From NCBI RefSeq assembly GCF_010509575.1, contig NZ_CP048437.1:1860001-1924000 (forward strand): 64,000 nucleotides of DNA, written 5' to 3'. Positions within the stretch are counted from its first letter, which is position 1; each line of letters opens with the position of its first letter. Both the position numbers and the translations under genes were made by a program. The notes under the pieces are model-generated. The model did no database searches. It was given only the letters and a program-made list of their open reading frames with translations, and was not told where the DNA came from. Below are positions 49,821 to 60,100 of the stretch, one piece after another. The stretch is from Faecalibacterium duncaniae (GTDB lineage Bacteria > Bacillota > Clostridia > Oscillospirales > Ruminococcaceae).

Positions 49821-52010
49821 ATGAAAAAACGGTTTGTCAGTCTATTAGTGGCACTCAGCATAACGTTAACATTCCTACCCATCGGAGCAGTAGCAGCGAC
49901 TCCGATTAGGATAGGCAACCTCAAATATACAGTTAACGCCGATGGAGAATCAGTTACAGTTTCCGGTACATCAGGAAACCCTACACAACTTAACATTGAG
50001 AGCTCAATTTCAAGCAATGGCAGGAACTATACTGTAACCGAAATTGCAACGTGGGCCTTTAATAAATGTAACACGCTTACGGAAGTTACATTGCCTAATA
50101 CGGTGGACGAAATTGGATACCAGGCATTCTTTAACTGTTCCAATCTAACTAATGTTACAATCCCTGAAGGTGTTACAAAAATCGGCCAAGCTGCTTTTTA
50201 TGGTTGTTCTCAGTTAACAAGCATTACGATTCCGAGTACCATCACAGATATGGATACGGCTTTTTCAGGAAATACCGCATTATCTCAAGTCACCTTAACA
50301 AACGGCATTCCCAAAATCAGTAGTCACGCTTTTGAGCGTTGTACAGAGTTAAGAGAAATAAAAGTACCCATAAGTGTGGATGAAATCTGCCCATTTGCAT
50401 TTAATGGATGCACAGGTCTTACAAGCGTGACCCTTGAAAAGGGTATTAACATTATAAATAGCAACGCATTCAAAGATTGCACAGAACTAAATGATGTAAA
50501 ATATAATGGATATAAAACAGACTGGGAAAAAGTCAGAGTTAATAACGCAGGCAATGATACACTAACCAGCAAAGTTCAGTATCTGTGTGATATCAACTTT
50601 GATTTGGACGGTGGCACTATAAATGGTAGTGACACTATGGCCACGCAGACTGTTTACAGCAACGAGAAGCTAGGAACTGCAAAATGCTACCCGAATGACC
50701 AGCCGTTTGTAGTTCCCACCGACCCTGTAAGAGAAGGTTATACATTTCTTGGCTGGTATACACAGGCAGAAGGCGGCATAAAATATACATTTACAGAAGC
50801 CGTCAGCAGCAACATCACCTTGTATGCCCATTGGAACGCACATAGCCATACTGTAACACTGGAGAACGACGAAAACAAGGAAACGAACTCGTACGACTAT
50901 GGTTCGTCCGTTTCCGTTCCTACACCCACAAAGAAAACCGGCTATAACTTTAATCATTGGGAAGTTACCGTTCCTGATGGAGAAACCGCCCCATCCTTGA
51001 ACGGCCCAGATGAGAACGGCAATTATAGTTTCTCCATGCCGGACTATGATATAATCTTGACTGCAAAATGGACACAAAAAGATGTGATTGACCCGGATGT
51101 TGACCTTAAGTTTGACGCAGTGACCGGAGAAGTGACATCGAACAATGCTAAAGTCAATGCTGATGATATCATCAATAAGAAATTTTATGATGATAAGGGA
51201 AATGAAGTTCCCGGTGAGAAATTGAATGACCGCGGGCTCCCTACGGAACCGGGCGATTATATCGTCAAAGTTGATGTCAAAGAGACCGAAAATACCGCTC
51301 CCGCGAATCAAGTCACTGGCAATCAGATTAAGTGGAGTTACAATGTTCCCCAGAAAGAAGAAAAGGTCACCTACACTCTATCCCTTCTTGGCGGTATTGC
51401 AAAAGTAAACGGCAAGGATACTACTATCAATGACAATGGTGACATTACCATTGAAAAAGGTGCAACAGTGGAAGTAACCTTTGATAAGAGCATTCTTTCC
51501 GATGCTCAGACTTTTGACCAGTGGACAATTAAGCCTGCCAGCGTGCTGAACGCTGTTGATCCCAAGGCTGAAACCATTACCTTTACCATGCCGGGTGAAA
51601 ATGTTATTATCGAAGCCATGACAAAGGATGCAAGCATTGAGGAAGAGCCCAACATTCTGGGCACTACCCTCATCATTGGTACTGCCGCCGCGGGTACCGC
51701 GGTGCTGGCCTACCAGACCTATCAGTTGGGTACTGAGTTCTATCTGATTTGCGCCCTGCCAACCGGTACAGCTATTCCAACAAACCGAGGTGAGCTGGCT
51801 GAACTGGTGTGGAACAATGCAGGAAAGCCTGAACCCGCCGCCGTGCTGAACGCCAATGCCACTGAGACTGACAAGGCCATTGCCTGGGCCGTGGAGAACG
51901 ACCTGCTCAAGGCCGCGAAGAACAACGGCGAAACCTATGAAGCAACTGATCCTGTAAGCCGCACAGAGGTTATCAAGGCATGGAATCAAGTGCAGGCGTT
52001 CAAAAAGTAA
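49821..52010 (+). CDS. BspA-type leucine-rich-repeat surface protein
   Basis: The 729-residue exported protein has a signal peptide (MKKRFVSLLVALSITLTFLP...AVAA), five BspA-like leucine-rich repeats (about residues 55-225; for example LTEVTLPNTVDEIGYQAFFN), two Listeria-Bacteroides type repeats (DPVREGYTFLGWYTQAEGGI and GYNFNHWEVTVPDG), beta domains, a hydrophobic segment LGTTLIIGTAAAGTAVLAY near residue 615 and an SLH-like C-terminus (IPTNRGELAELVWNNAGKPE). Such proteins bind host or bacterial ligands. The first two thirds are visibly more AT-rich than both flanks and the C-terminal part, suggesting a mosaic or acquired gene. Confidence 0.85.
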   Translation: MKKRFVSLLVALSITLTFLPIGAVAATPIRIGNLKYTVNADGESVTVSGTSGNPTQLNIESSISSNGRNYTVTEIATWAFNKCNTLTEVTLPNTVDEIGYQAFFNCSNLTNVTIPEGVTKIGQAAFYGCSQLTSITIPSTITDMDTAFSGNTALSQVTLTNGIPKISSHAFERCTELREIKVPISVDEICPFAFNGCTGLTSVTLEKGINIINSNAFKDCTELNDVKYNGYKTDWEKVRVNNAGNDTLTSKVQYLCDINFDLDGGTINGSDTMATQTVYSNEKLGTAKCYPNDQPFVVPTDPVREGYTFLGWYTQAEGGIKYTFTEAVSSNITLYAHWNAHSHTVTLENDENKETNSYDYGSSVSVPTPTKKTGYNFNHWEVTVPDGETAPSLNGPDENGNYSFSMPDYDIILTAKWTQKDVIDPDVDLKFDAVTGEVTSNNAKVNADDIINKKFYDDKGNEVPGEKLNDRGLPTEPGDYIVKVDVKETENTAPANQVTGNQIKWSYNVPQKEEKVTYTLSLLGGIAKVNGKDTTINDNGDITIEKGATVEVTFDKSILSDAQTFDQWTIKPASVLNAVDPKAETITFTMPGENVIIEAMTKDASIEEEPNILGTTLIIGTAAAGTAVLAYQTYQLGTEFYLICALPTGTAIPTNRGELAELVWNNAGKPEPAAVLNANATETDKAIAWAVENDLLKAAKNNGETYEATDPVSRTEVIKAWNQVQAFKK

Positions 52011-52060
52011 TTCGTACCGTAACGAGAAGAACAAATAACACCGCAAACCCAATACTCTAA

Positions 52061-52105
52061 TAGAGAACCCCCCTGCCGGTGATCTCCCGGCAGGGGGGTT
52101 CTCTA
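52061..52105. terminator. Strong bidirectional terminator, 19-bp perfect stem
   Basis: TAGAGAACCCCCCTGCCGG (52061-52079) pairs perfectly with 52087-52105 around a 7-base loop. It separates the convergent surface-protein and ABC-transporter genes. Confidence 0.88.
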
Positions 52106-52145
52106 TGTTTTAAGAAGCAACTACTTTATTGCCGCTTCATCTTTT

Positions 52146-52949
52146 TTAAGAAAGGATCATGCGGTCGTTGGCGAACTCGCCGCCGGACGCGATCTGGAAC
52201 TTGGCCAGCAGGTCGGAGACATGCAGGTTCTTCTTCTCTTCCCCGGAGACATCATAGATGATGTGGCCCTCGTGCATCATGATCAGGCGGTTGCCGTACT
52301 TGATGGCATCCTTCATGTTGTGGGTGATCATCATGGTGGTCAGGCGGTTCTCCTCCACGATCTTGGCCGAGAGGGTCAGCACCTTGAGCGCCGTCTTGGG
52401 GTCCAGAGCGGCGGTGTGCTCATCCAGCAGCAGGAGCTTGGGCTTGTTCATGGTAGCCATGAGCAGGGTCAGTGCCTGACGCTGACCGCCGGACAGCAGG
52501 CCCACGCGGGCGGTCAGGCGATCCTCCAAGCCCAGGTCCAGGCTCTTGAGCAGTTCACGGTAGCGCTCCCGTTCGGCCTTGGTAATACCGATCCTCAGGC
52601 CGCGGCGCTTGCCGCGCCGGGCGGCCAGGGCAAGGTTCTCCTCGATCTGCATGGTGGCGGCGGTGCCGGTCATGGGGTCCTGGAACACGCGACCGATGTA
52701 GGCGGCGCGCTGGTGCTCCCCCAGTTTGGTCACGTCGGTGCCGTCAATGATGATCTTGCCGCTGTCCACGGGCCACACACCAGCCACAGCGTTCAGCATG
52801 GTGGATTTGCCCGCACCGTTGCCGCCAATGACGGTGACAAAATCACCTTCGTTCAATTTCAGGTTCAGACCATTCAGGGCCGTTTTCTCGTTGACAGTAC
52901 CGGCGTTGAAGGTCTTGGAAACATTCTGGATCTCAAGCATTTTTTGCAT
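52146..52949 (-). CDS. ABC transporter ATP-binding protein
   Basis: The 267-residue ATPase powers the importer encoded upstream. It has Walker A GGNGAGKST (near 39-47), Q-loop RVFQDPMTG, signature LLSGGQRQ and Walker B LLLLDEHTA with the H-loop THNM. It belongs to the COG1101-type ATPases that accompany PF04392 binding proteins. The start overlaps the permease gene by 17 bp, so the two are co-translated. Confidence 0.92.
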   Translation of the reverse strand: MQKMLEIQNVSKTFNAGTVNEKTALNGLNLKLNEGDFVTVIGGNGAGKSTMLNAVAGVWPVDSGKIIIDGTDVTKLGEHQRAAYIGRVFQDPMTGTAATMQIEENLALAARRGKRRGLRIGITKAERERYRELLKSLDLGLEDRLTARVGLLSGGQRQALTLLMATMNKPKLLLLDEHTAALDPKTALKVLTLSAKIVEENRLTTMMITHNMKDAIKYGNRLIMMHEGHIIYDVSGEEKKNLHVSDLLAKFQIASGGEFANDRMILS

Positions 52950-53880
52950 CCTCCTTCTGTGCCTTCTTTGCCGCGGGCTTTGCGAAGTACTTGCTCTTCC
53001 AATAGGGCACGGCCAGGAACACGGCCACCACGGAGGCGCTCAACAGCTTGAGCAGATTTGCGTCAAAGCCGAGGGTCAGCACCAGCTGGATGACAATGTA
53101 GTAGATGATGGCACCCAGCGAGACGGACACCAGCTTGAGGGCAAAGTTGTGGAAGATGCGGCTGAACAGGGCCTCGCCGATGATGACAGCGGCCAGACCG
53201 ATGACGATGGCACCACGGCCCATGCTGACATCGGCAAAGCCCTGATACTGGCTCAGCAGTGCACCGGACAGGGCCACCAGACCGTTGGAGACCGCCAGAC
53301 CCAGCACCACATTGAAGCTGGTGTTGATACCCTGGGCACGGCTCATGGCGGGGTTGGAACCGGTGGCGCGGATGCCGCAGCCCAGCTCGGTGCCAAAGAA
53401 CCAGTACAGCACGCCGATGACCACGGCGCTGACCAGAATGACCATGATGATGGGGTTGTGCAGGGCAATCTCCTTGACCCAGCGCAGGGAGATCAGCAGG
53501 TCGTACTTGTCCACGTTGATGGACTGGTTGGCCTTGCCCATGATCTTCAGGTTGATGGAGTAGAGGGCCAGCTGGGTCAAGATACCAGCCAGAATGGCCG
53601 GGATGCCCATAAAGGTGTGGAGCAGACCGGTGACAAGGCCGGTGGCCAGACCGGCCAGCAGGGCGATGAAGAGCGCTGCCCAGACGTTCATGCCGGAGAG
53701 CAGGCACATAACGCAGACCGCGCCGCCGGTGCCAAAGGAACCGTCTACGGTCAGGTCAGCCACATCCAGGATGCGGTAGGTCAGGTACACACCAATGGCC
53801 ATGATGCCCCAGATGAGGCCCTGCGCACAGGCACCGGGCAAGGCACCGGGCAGGTTGGCAAGTCTTGCAAGAATATCCAA
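52933..53880 (-). CDS. ABC transporter permease
   Basis: A 315-residue protein with about eight or nine transmembrane segments (for example GLIWGIMAIGVYLTYRIL and GALCVMC-like stretches near the N-terminus). It is of the COG4120 type, related to branched-chain amino-acid permeases (LivH-like), with the segment GCGIRATGSNPAMSRAQGIN as the coupling loop. It lies between binding-protein and ATPase genes. Confidence 0.9.
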   Translation of the reverse strand: MDILARLANLPGALPGACAQGLIWGIMAIGVYLTYRILDVADLTVDGSFGTGGAVCVMCLLSGMNVWAALFIALLAGLATGLVTGLLHTFMGIPAILAGILTQLALYSINLKIMGKANQSINVDKYDLLISLRWVKEIALHNPIIMVILVSAVVIGVLYWFFGTELGCGIRATGSNPAMSRAQGINTSFNVVLGLAVSNGLVALSGALLSQYQGFADVSMGRGAIVIGLAAVIIGEALFSRIFHNFALKLVSVSLGAIIYYIVIQLVLTLGFDANLLKLLSASVVAVFLAVPYWKSKYFAKPAAKKAQKEDAKNA

Positions 53881-53922
53881 AACGTTTTCCTCCTGTAACT
53901 ACACTTTTTTCTGATACGGGAA

Positions 53923-53956
53923 AGCGGAGAAGAACCAAAATTCGCTCTTCTCCGCT
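53923..53956. terminator. Hairpin between binding-protein and permease genes
   Basis: AGCGGAGAAGA (53923-53933) and TCTTCTCCGCT (53946-53956) form a perfect 11-bp stem with a 12-base loop. No strong T run follows on the minus strand, so partial termination or RNA stabilisation is likely; it would make the binding protein more abundant than the channel. Confidence 0.6.
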
Positions 53957-54000
53957 GATTTTATTGTAAAGTCTCTTCGTTACTGCAGCGTGAACTCTGC

Positions 54001-54040
54001 GCCTCTATCAGGGGAGCTTTCTGCAAAGCGGACTGAGCGC
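54001..54040. repeat. Relative of the 43659-43728 palindromic repeat
   Basis: The segment TCAGGGGAGCTTTCTGCAAA followed by GCGGACTGAG closely matches 43695-43721. It lies just after the stop of the binding-protein gene. Confidence 0.5.
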
Positions 54041-54043
54041 TTG

Positions 54044-55069
54044 TTATTTCTCAATGGCCTCGTAACCCTCGGGAACGGTCATGCCCAGGTCATCGCAGAT
54101 GGTCTTGTTGTACTTCTTGGTCACATTGGTGTACTCAACGGGCATGGTGGAGATATCGGCCTCACCGGTCAGAACCTTGGCAGCCATCTCACCGGTGGTG
54201 TAGCCCAGATCGTAGTAGCTGATGGACAGGGTCGCCACGCCGCAGCCGGAGCAGATGCCCTCCTCACCGGCGAACACGGGCTTCTTGGCCGGGCGGCAGA
54301 TGCCGTCGATGATGCCGGTGTTGGCGGCGCAGGTGTTGTCGGTGGGGACATACACTGCGTCGTTCTCGTCGGCAGCCTTCTGGCAGACAGAAGCCAGATC
54401 GTTGGAATCAGAGAAAGCGTACTGGGTGGCGGTAACGCCCTTGGCCTCCAGGTACTTCTGGACCTCGTCTACCTGATACTGGCTGTTTGCCTCGGCAGAG
54501 CAGTAGAGCAGGCCCACCTTGGTGGCCTCGGGCAGCCACTCGGTGATCATATCCGCCTGCTGATCCAGCGGAGCCAGATCAGAGGTGCCGGAGACATTGC
54601 CGCCCACGGTGCCATCGAAATCGGTCAGGCCCAGAGCAACACCGTACTCGGTGACGGAGGTGCCCAGAATGGGGATGCTGTCGGTGGCAGCCTGTGCGGC
54701 CTGCAGGGCGGGGGTAGCGTTTGCCATGATCAGGTCAACGCCTGCGGAAACAAAGCCGTTGGCGATGGTGGCGCAGGTTGCGGAATCGTTCTGGGCGTTC
54801 TGGAAGTCAAAGGTGACATTCTCGCCGAACTGTGCGGTCAGGGCATCCTCAAAGCCCTGGGTGGCAGCGTCCAGAGCGGCGTGCTCCACCAGCTGGCAGA
54901 TGCCAACGGTATACTTCTGGCCGTCAGCCGCTGCGGAAGAAGCCGCAGCAGAGGAAGCGGTGGAAGAAGCAGCCGTGGAGCTGGAGGAACCGCCGCAGGC
55001 AGTCAGGGCAGCAGCTGCGCCGCAGACAGCGGCGGCAGACAGGAACGAACGACGAGAAATTTTACGCAT
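54044..55069 (-). CDS. ABC transporter substrate-binding lipoprotein, PF04392 type
   Basis: The 341-residue protein begins with RKISRRSFLSAAAV, a twin-arginine-like pattern, and a lipobox LTAC|GG, so it may be exported folded and lipid-anchored. The mature part has the family features VGICQLVEHAALDAATQGFE, ANATPALQAAQAATDSIPIL, TSVTEYGVALGL and the C-terminal ISYYDLGYTTGEMAAKVL. Family members bind aromatic amino acids or other ligands; the substrate here is open. It is the first gene of the three-gene importer and has its own promoter. Confidence 0.9.
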   Translation of the reverse strand: MRKISRRSFLSAAAVCGAAAALTACGGSSSSTAASSTASSAAASSAAADGQKYTVGICQLVEHAALDAATQGFEDALTAQFGENVTFDFQNAQNDSATCATIANGFVSAGVDLIMANATPALQAAQAATDSIPILGTSVTEYGVALGLTDFDGTVGGNVSGTSDLAPLDQQADMITEWLPEATKVGLLYCSAEANSQYQVDEVQKYLEAKGVTATQYAFSDSNDLASVCQKAADENDAVYVPTDNTCAANTGIIDGICRPAKKPVFAGEEGICSGCGVATLSISYYDLGYTTGEMAAKVLTGEADISTMPVEYTNVTKKYNKTICDDLGMTVPEGYEAIEK

Positions 55070-55169
55070 GATATTACTCCCTCAATTCTACTTTCGCGGC
55101 AACAGGACACCGCATGAAAGTCAGTATTCAAGCGGTCTATCGCATCGCGCTACCGCTTTACACTCGTGA

Positions 55170-55198
55170 AGTATATCACACTTTCCGCTCCAAAACAA
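55170..55198 (-). promoter_or_regulatory. Predicted promoter of the PF04392 importer
   Basis: On the minus strand TTGTTT (55198-55193), 17 bp, TATACT (55175-55170), with a leader of about 95 nt before the ATG at 55069. Confidence 0.6.
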
Positions 55199-55233
55199 CC
55201 GGGAAACAGCCCGAATTATCAATCAAAGTAATT

Positions 55234-55965
55234 TTATCTATCACTTTTTTCGATGGTGCTGTGCCGCATCTGCATCCCTTCGAGCTTTTTCAGCTCACCG
55301 TCCAGCCAGAGCAGATTTTCTTCCAGCTGGGGGCGGTACTCTTTTGCAAAGTCGTACCGGTAATACAGCGCCTGCCACAGCTTTTCCTGCATCCGCCGGG
55401 CAAACACCGGCTCAAACAGAGCGTCCAGCCGCTCCACGGTATCCTCCAACTCCATGCACACCTGCGCCCAGCGCACATCGGTGGCCTCCCGGGCGGGCAC
55501 ATCGTAACGGGTCAGATAATCCCCCACTCTTGCCGCAATGACCTGCCCGCCGCACTGGGTGGGCTGCAAAAAGTAGGATACCTGCCCGTCCTTCGTGATC
55601 TCCTGCGCCAGCGGGTAAAGGGCGCAGACCAGCGGCTCGGCATCGTGGATGGCGCAGTGGTTCCCGGTGAGGAAGGGGCAGTTGCCGTGCTCCTCCTTCA
55701 GCGGGGCCAGCCGCAGCACCGGCAGGCGGCTGACCCGCCCGATGCTTCCCCGGCAGAACGCTCGGGCCACGGTGCGGGGCGGCAGGCGCAGGCGGGCCGC
55801 AATGCGCCACAGGTCAAAGCCCGACAGCACGATATCCTCCCGCCCCCGGCAGCAGCCGCCGCAGCCCGCGCAGGCAAACGAAAACGCCTCGTCCCGGGCA
55901 AGCAGGGGCGCGGTGCGGGTAAAATCGGTGCGGCCGCAGAGATCGACCTGTGAATCCTTGAGCAT
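55234..55965 (-). CDS. YkgJ-type cysteine-cluster protein
   Basis: The 243-residue protein has the cluster FACAGCGGCCRG (near residues 31-42), CPFLTGNHCAIHDAEPLVCALYP in the middle and a later CGG, the metal-binding pattern of the YkgJ/CxxCxxCC family thought to bind zinc or iron. The remainder is helical. The role is unknown. The start at 55965 has AGGAG nine bases upstream; the longer frame to 56001 is not favoured. Confidence 0.8.
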   Translation of the reverse strand: MLKDSQVDLCGRTDFTRTAPLLARDEAFSFACAGCGGCCRGREDIVLSGFDLWRIAARLRLPPRTVARAFCRGSIGRVSRLPVLRLAPLKEEHGNCPFLTGNHCAIHDAEPLVCALYPLAQEITKDGQVSYFLQPTQCGGQVIAARVGDYLTRYDVPAREATDVRWAQVCMELEDTVERLDALFEPVFARRMQEKLWQALYYRYDFAKEYRPQLEENLLWLDGELKKLEGMQMRHSTIEKSDR

Positions 55966-56022
55966 GATGGTTCTCCTGTTCTGTGAATGGTTTTGTTCCA
56001 TTGTACCACAAAGCCGGGCACA

Positions 56023-56047
56023 GAAAAAGGGAGCGCATCCGCTCCCC
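56023..56047 (-). terminator. Intrinsic terminator after the D,D-carboxypeptidase gene
   Basis: GGGAGCG and CGCTCCC form a 7-bp stem followed on the minus strand by TTTTTC, directly after the stop at 56051. Confidence 0.75.
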
Positions 56048-56050
56048 TGT

Positions 56051-56950
56051 TCAGGACCCCCGGCTCACACGGCGGTAGACTGTTACGGCATCCTCGATGT
56101 GGTAGGGCGCGGTGCTGTGGTCTCCCCCTGCCCCGGCCGTGACCAGAATGTATTCCCTGCCCTTCACCTCGGCCAGACTGGCAAGGCAGAGCCCTGCCTC
56201 CCCGGTGTAACCGGTCTTACCGCCCAGGATCCGGCCACGGTGCAGCTCTGTGCCGTCCAGCTGGCTCAGCAGGGTGCTGTGCATCGTGAACCCCTGCGGG
56301 TGGCAGTTGGTGGCCGGAACGGTATACCGCTCCGTGGTAAACAGCTTGCGGAAGGTCTCGTTCTGCAGGGCTGCTTCTGTCAGCCGGGCCATATCCCGCA
56401 CAGTGGAAACATGCTCCGGGTCGTGCAGACCGGTGGGGTTGCAGAAATGTGTGCCGGTCATCCCCAGCTCTGCTGCTTTCTGGTTCATCCGGGCCGCAAA
56501 GGCTTCCTCGCTGCCGCTCACCTCCCGGGCCAGCGCTTCGCAGCACTCGGCCCCCGAGGGCAGCATGGCCCCGTACAGCAGATCCCGTACCGTGGCCGTT
56601 TCCCCGGCCTGAAACCCCGCCAGCGAGGCATTCTGGGCCTGCAGAGCCGGAAAGATCTCCTCGGGCAGGGTCACGGGCGTGTCGAGGTCCGGGTTTGCTT
56701 CTATGGCCAGCAACGCCGTCATCATCTTGGTCATGGAAGCCGGATAGATCGTGCTGTCGGCATCCTTTTCGGCCAGCACCTCTCCGCTGTCGGCCCGCAG
56801 TAAAATGGCATGGGGACTGTTCAGCCCATCCAGCGTGACCCGCCGGGGCCACAACAGCAGAAGCAGGGTTGCCAGCGCCAGCACCAGCAGCCAGAACAGC
56901 CGCCGGAAGGCTCTGCGCCGGTGCTTCCGGCGGTACGGTGAAGTTTTCAT
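56051..56950 (-). CDS. D-alanyl-D-alanine carboxypeptidase (peptidase S11)
   Basis: The enzyme trims the terminal D-Ala of peptidoglycan stem peptides. The 299-residue protein has a single N-terminal membrane anchor (FRRLFWLLVLALATLLLLLW, residues 17-36), the SxxK motif in PASMTKMM, and the KTG motif in GGKTGYTGEAG. The usual SxN motif reads SGA (LPSGAECCEAL), so the Asn is missing. No C-terminal amphipathic anchor is seen, the N-terminal anchor replacing it. The start is uncertain: 56950 is used, with in-frame ATGs at 56962 and 56992. Confidence 0.85.
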   Translation of the reverse strand: MKTSPYRRKHRRRAFRRLFWLLVLALATLLLLLWPRRVTLDGLNSPHAILLRADSGEVLAEKDADSTIYPASMTKMMTALLAIEANPDLDTPVTLPEEIFPALQAQNASLAGFQAGETATVRDLLYGAMLPSGAECCEALAREVSGSEEAFAARMNQKAAELGMTGTHFCNPTGLHDPEHVSTVRDMARLTEAALQNETFRKLFTTERYTVPATNCHPQGFTMHSTLLSQLDGTELHRGRILGGKTGYTGEAGLCLASLAEVKGREYILVTAGAGGDHSTAPYHIEDAVTVYRRVSRGS

Positions 56951-57024
56951 TCTCGTTCTCATCCCTTTTTGCAAAATCAAAAGCGCTTTCATCCCCTAAT
57001 ACGAGACGAGAGCACCTTTTTCTG

Positions 57025-57066
57025 CAAAAAGTGGGGCCGCCCCACAAAAATTTGTGCAGCGGCCCC
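57025..57066 (-). terminator. Intrinsic terminator after the large surface protein
   Basis: On the minus strand GGGGCCGC pairs with GCGGCCCC, with an inner CACAAA/TTTGTG stem, followed by ACTTTTT. Confidence 0.85.
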
Positions 57067-57113
57067 AAGCCAGTTCAATATTTTACCTTTTTACGTCATC
57101 TACAAGAACGTGT

Positions 57114-60100
57114 TCAGTGCTGTGCCTTATGGAACATGCTCTTGCGCTTACGCTCCAGCAGATAACCGGCAGCCAGCAGAACACCGCCTGCACGCACCAG
57201 AACATCTGCCATCCAGTTGGTGGTACCGGTCTGGATCAGCTTGCCGCTCTCCGGGCGGGCATCCTGTACCGGCGGGTTCACGGGGGTCTCCGGGGCGGGC
57301 GTGGTCTTAGCAACTGCCTGCTCCACGGCGGGAGTGGTGGGCCGTGCATCCTGCACTGCCGGGGTGGTCGGCGTAGTGGGAGCCGGAGCCGGAGGAGTAG
57401 GATCGGAGTCCTCGGGCGTTTCCGGTTTCGGGTTCGTGGGGATCACAGGGTCGGTCACTTCCCGCAGAGCGCCGTAAATGGTCACGGTATACTTTGCGGA
57501 GTCAGTGCCGTCGATGTTCTCGCCGGTGACCTTCACGTTGGAATCCGGGCCAAAGGCATCCAGCACGCCCGCTGCTGCGGTGGTGTTGGGGTTGTTCTGG
57601 CTCTCATAGCCCCAGACGATGGTATAGGTCTTGCCCTCATACTCGTACTCGGTGCCATAGACCATGTCATAAGCGCTGGGAGCACCCTCTGCCTGTTTTT
57701 CGTAGTTGCCCCAGATGAGCTTGGTGTTGCCCTCTGCATCGGTGGTCTTGGTGAAGTTCAGGCTCTTACCGTTCACCACCATATCCCGCAGAATAACGAC
57801 CTGATCGCCATTCTCAGCGGTCTGGTAGGCAGTGTCGAAATTGTATCCGGCCTGCTTCAGCTCTTCCAGTGCCTTGCCGATGATCTCCGGGTCGTGGGAA
57901 CCGTCCACATCCAGCATATAGTTCAGTGCGGCGGCGGGCACCCACACGGAGAGATACTGCTTCCCGGTCTCCTTGTTCAGGTCAGAGAGGTAGGTGTAGG
58001 TCTGGCCTTTATAGGAAAGGGCATCGAAGTTTGCGTGGGCATCATCCTTGGTCAGCAGGAAATTGGTCAGCTTGTCGCCCTGATCGTTCACCGGCCACAG
58101 GGTATTGTCGGCCTTGTAATCATAGGTCAGCGTGCCACCGGTAACGATGAGCTTCTGGCCCTTGTCATTCTTAGTGCCAACGATAGAATTCACATCCACA
58201 TGGGAGCCGTTCTTGATGGTAGTGGTGGAGTTGGTGCCCAGAGAATAGATACTACCTTTGCGGAAATTGCCCTCAGTGATAAGGGTGCCGTTGTCCATGG
58301 TAAGAGTTGCACCGTTACCGAGAACAATAGCACTTGCACCTGTTGTGGCCTGCGAAAGGTGCAACTTGCTATTTTGATCAACCAGAATACGGCTTGGATT
58401 CTTGCTTAGGTTAACACGTAGAGCATGAGCATAGCCCTTCATTTGCAGATTATATTCGCTCTCTCCGGTAACATGCAGTTTGGTCGCACCACTCTGACCG
58501 CCAACAAACATCATACCAACACTGCCTATGGAGGTAACCTTGCTCTTGCCGCTGATTTCTACTTCATCAAAACCAGCGTAGATACCTGTGGGAGCTTCCA
58601 ATTTGACCTCGCTCTTGTTGGTAACGGTCAGTTTTCCCTTTCCGTTACTCTCGGGGCCGTAGATGGCAGTACCATTCTGAGCACTGACGCTTCCGGTGGA
58701 GTTGTCAAATGTGATGTTGGTGCCGCCTTCAGGAGCAACGGAGATCCCCATGCCATTGCCGCTGATATTCACCTCGGAATTATCGAAGGTGATGTCCCCG
58801 GCACCGCCCTCATAGTCGATGCCACGGCCATTGCTGTCGATGTTCAGCGTGCTGTCCTCTACGGTCAGGCTGGAACCGGTTCCGCCATAGATTGCTGAGC
58901 TCTGTGTTCCCTTGATCTCCAGTGTGCTGTCACCTGTTACCGTGATGTCATCGGTACTGTCAATGCCATAACCATTGTTGCCGTAGACTAAGCCTTCCTG
59001 ATCATTATCGATTTTATAAGCACCGCTGCCCACCGTGTCAATGGTCAGGCTGGACTTGTCCTCTACGGTCAAATCGCCCCGCTGTACGATACCGCGTCCA
59101 CCCTGCGTACTGGAACCTGCTTCTGTGTGCTTGATATCCACATCGGCGTTGTCCGTCAAGGTCACATCAGAATCGTTAGAGATCACCATTCCGGTAGAAG
59201 TATGATCAATGTTCAGAGAACCTTGGTCGCTGGTCACGTCACCCTTGATGGTCAGGGACGCACCCTCGCCACTGCTGTCATCACCTGCGTTTTCGCCGCC
59301 CACGCGGATACCTTCCACATTGCGGTTGGGGCTGCTCTTGCCTTTTTCTTTCGCGGCTTCTGCTTCCTGGGCGGCATTCTCCAAGGCTTCCTTGCCATCA
59401 ATGGTGTTTTTGCCCTTTAATGTAACGTCCACCGTGGAGTTATCCCGTGCAACAATACCTGCGGTGTTATCTTTCTCGGTCAGATTGATTTTGGTATTAT
59501 CCAGCGTCAGGTCAACGTTGGTTTCCTTGTTTTCATCCTTGCCTTCCAAATTCACACCAATATCAATGCCGTTGCCGCCGGTGGTCAGGTTGGAATCCTT
59601 GACTGTCAGGTCAACATCTGCACCCTCGCCCACCTTGATGATGGTTTTATCTTCTTTGGCATCTGCGGGCACTTCAGCCGGGGTGCTGGTGATATCCACA
59701 TTCACACCGTCAACCACAATGGTTGCACCCGTCACATCCTCTTTGACCGTGATGGTGTTTGTGGTTGTGGTCTCAGACGTGGAACTGTTCTCTGTGTTGT
59801 TGCCAGAAGCATCGGTGGATTGTGTGTCATTATCCGTAGGTATGGGTACCTCTGTGCCATTGTCGGAGTTATCAGTGGTTGGCGCGTGGCCGTCCTGGAC
59901 GTAGATCGTACCATCGCCAGTTTTCGCTTTCTCATCGTTGACGTAGGTGCGGTTCTCATCGCCTTTATCCTCGCCCTGATAACTGAATGCACCGCGATTC
60001 TTATCCTGGTCAACAGTTACACTGCCACCGCCCAGATAATACGTCACCGCAGAAGCACTGGGGCCAACCGTGCTCACGGCAACCGCAGTAGCCAGCGACA

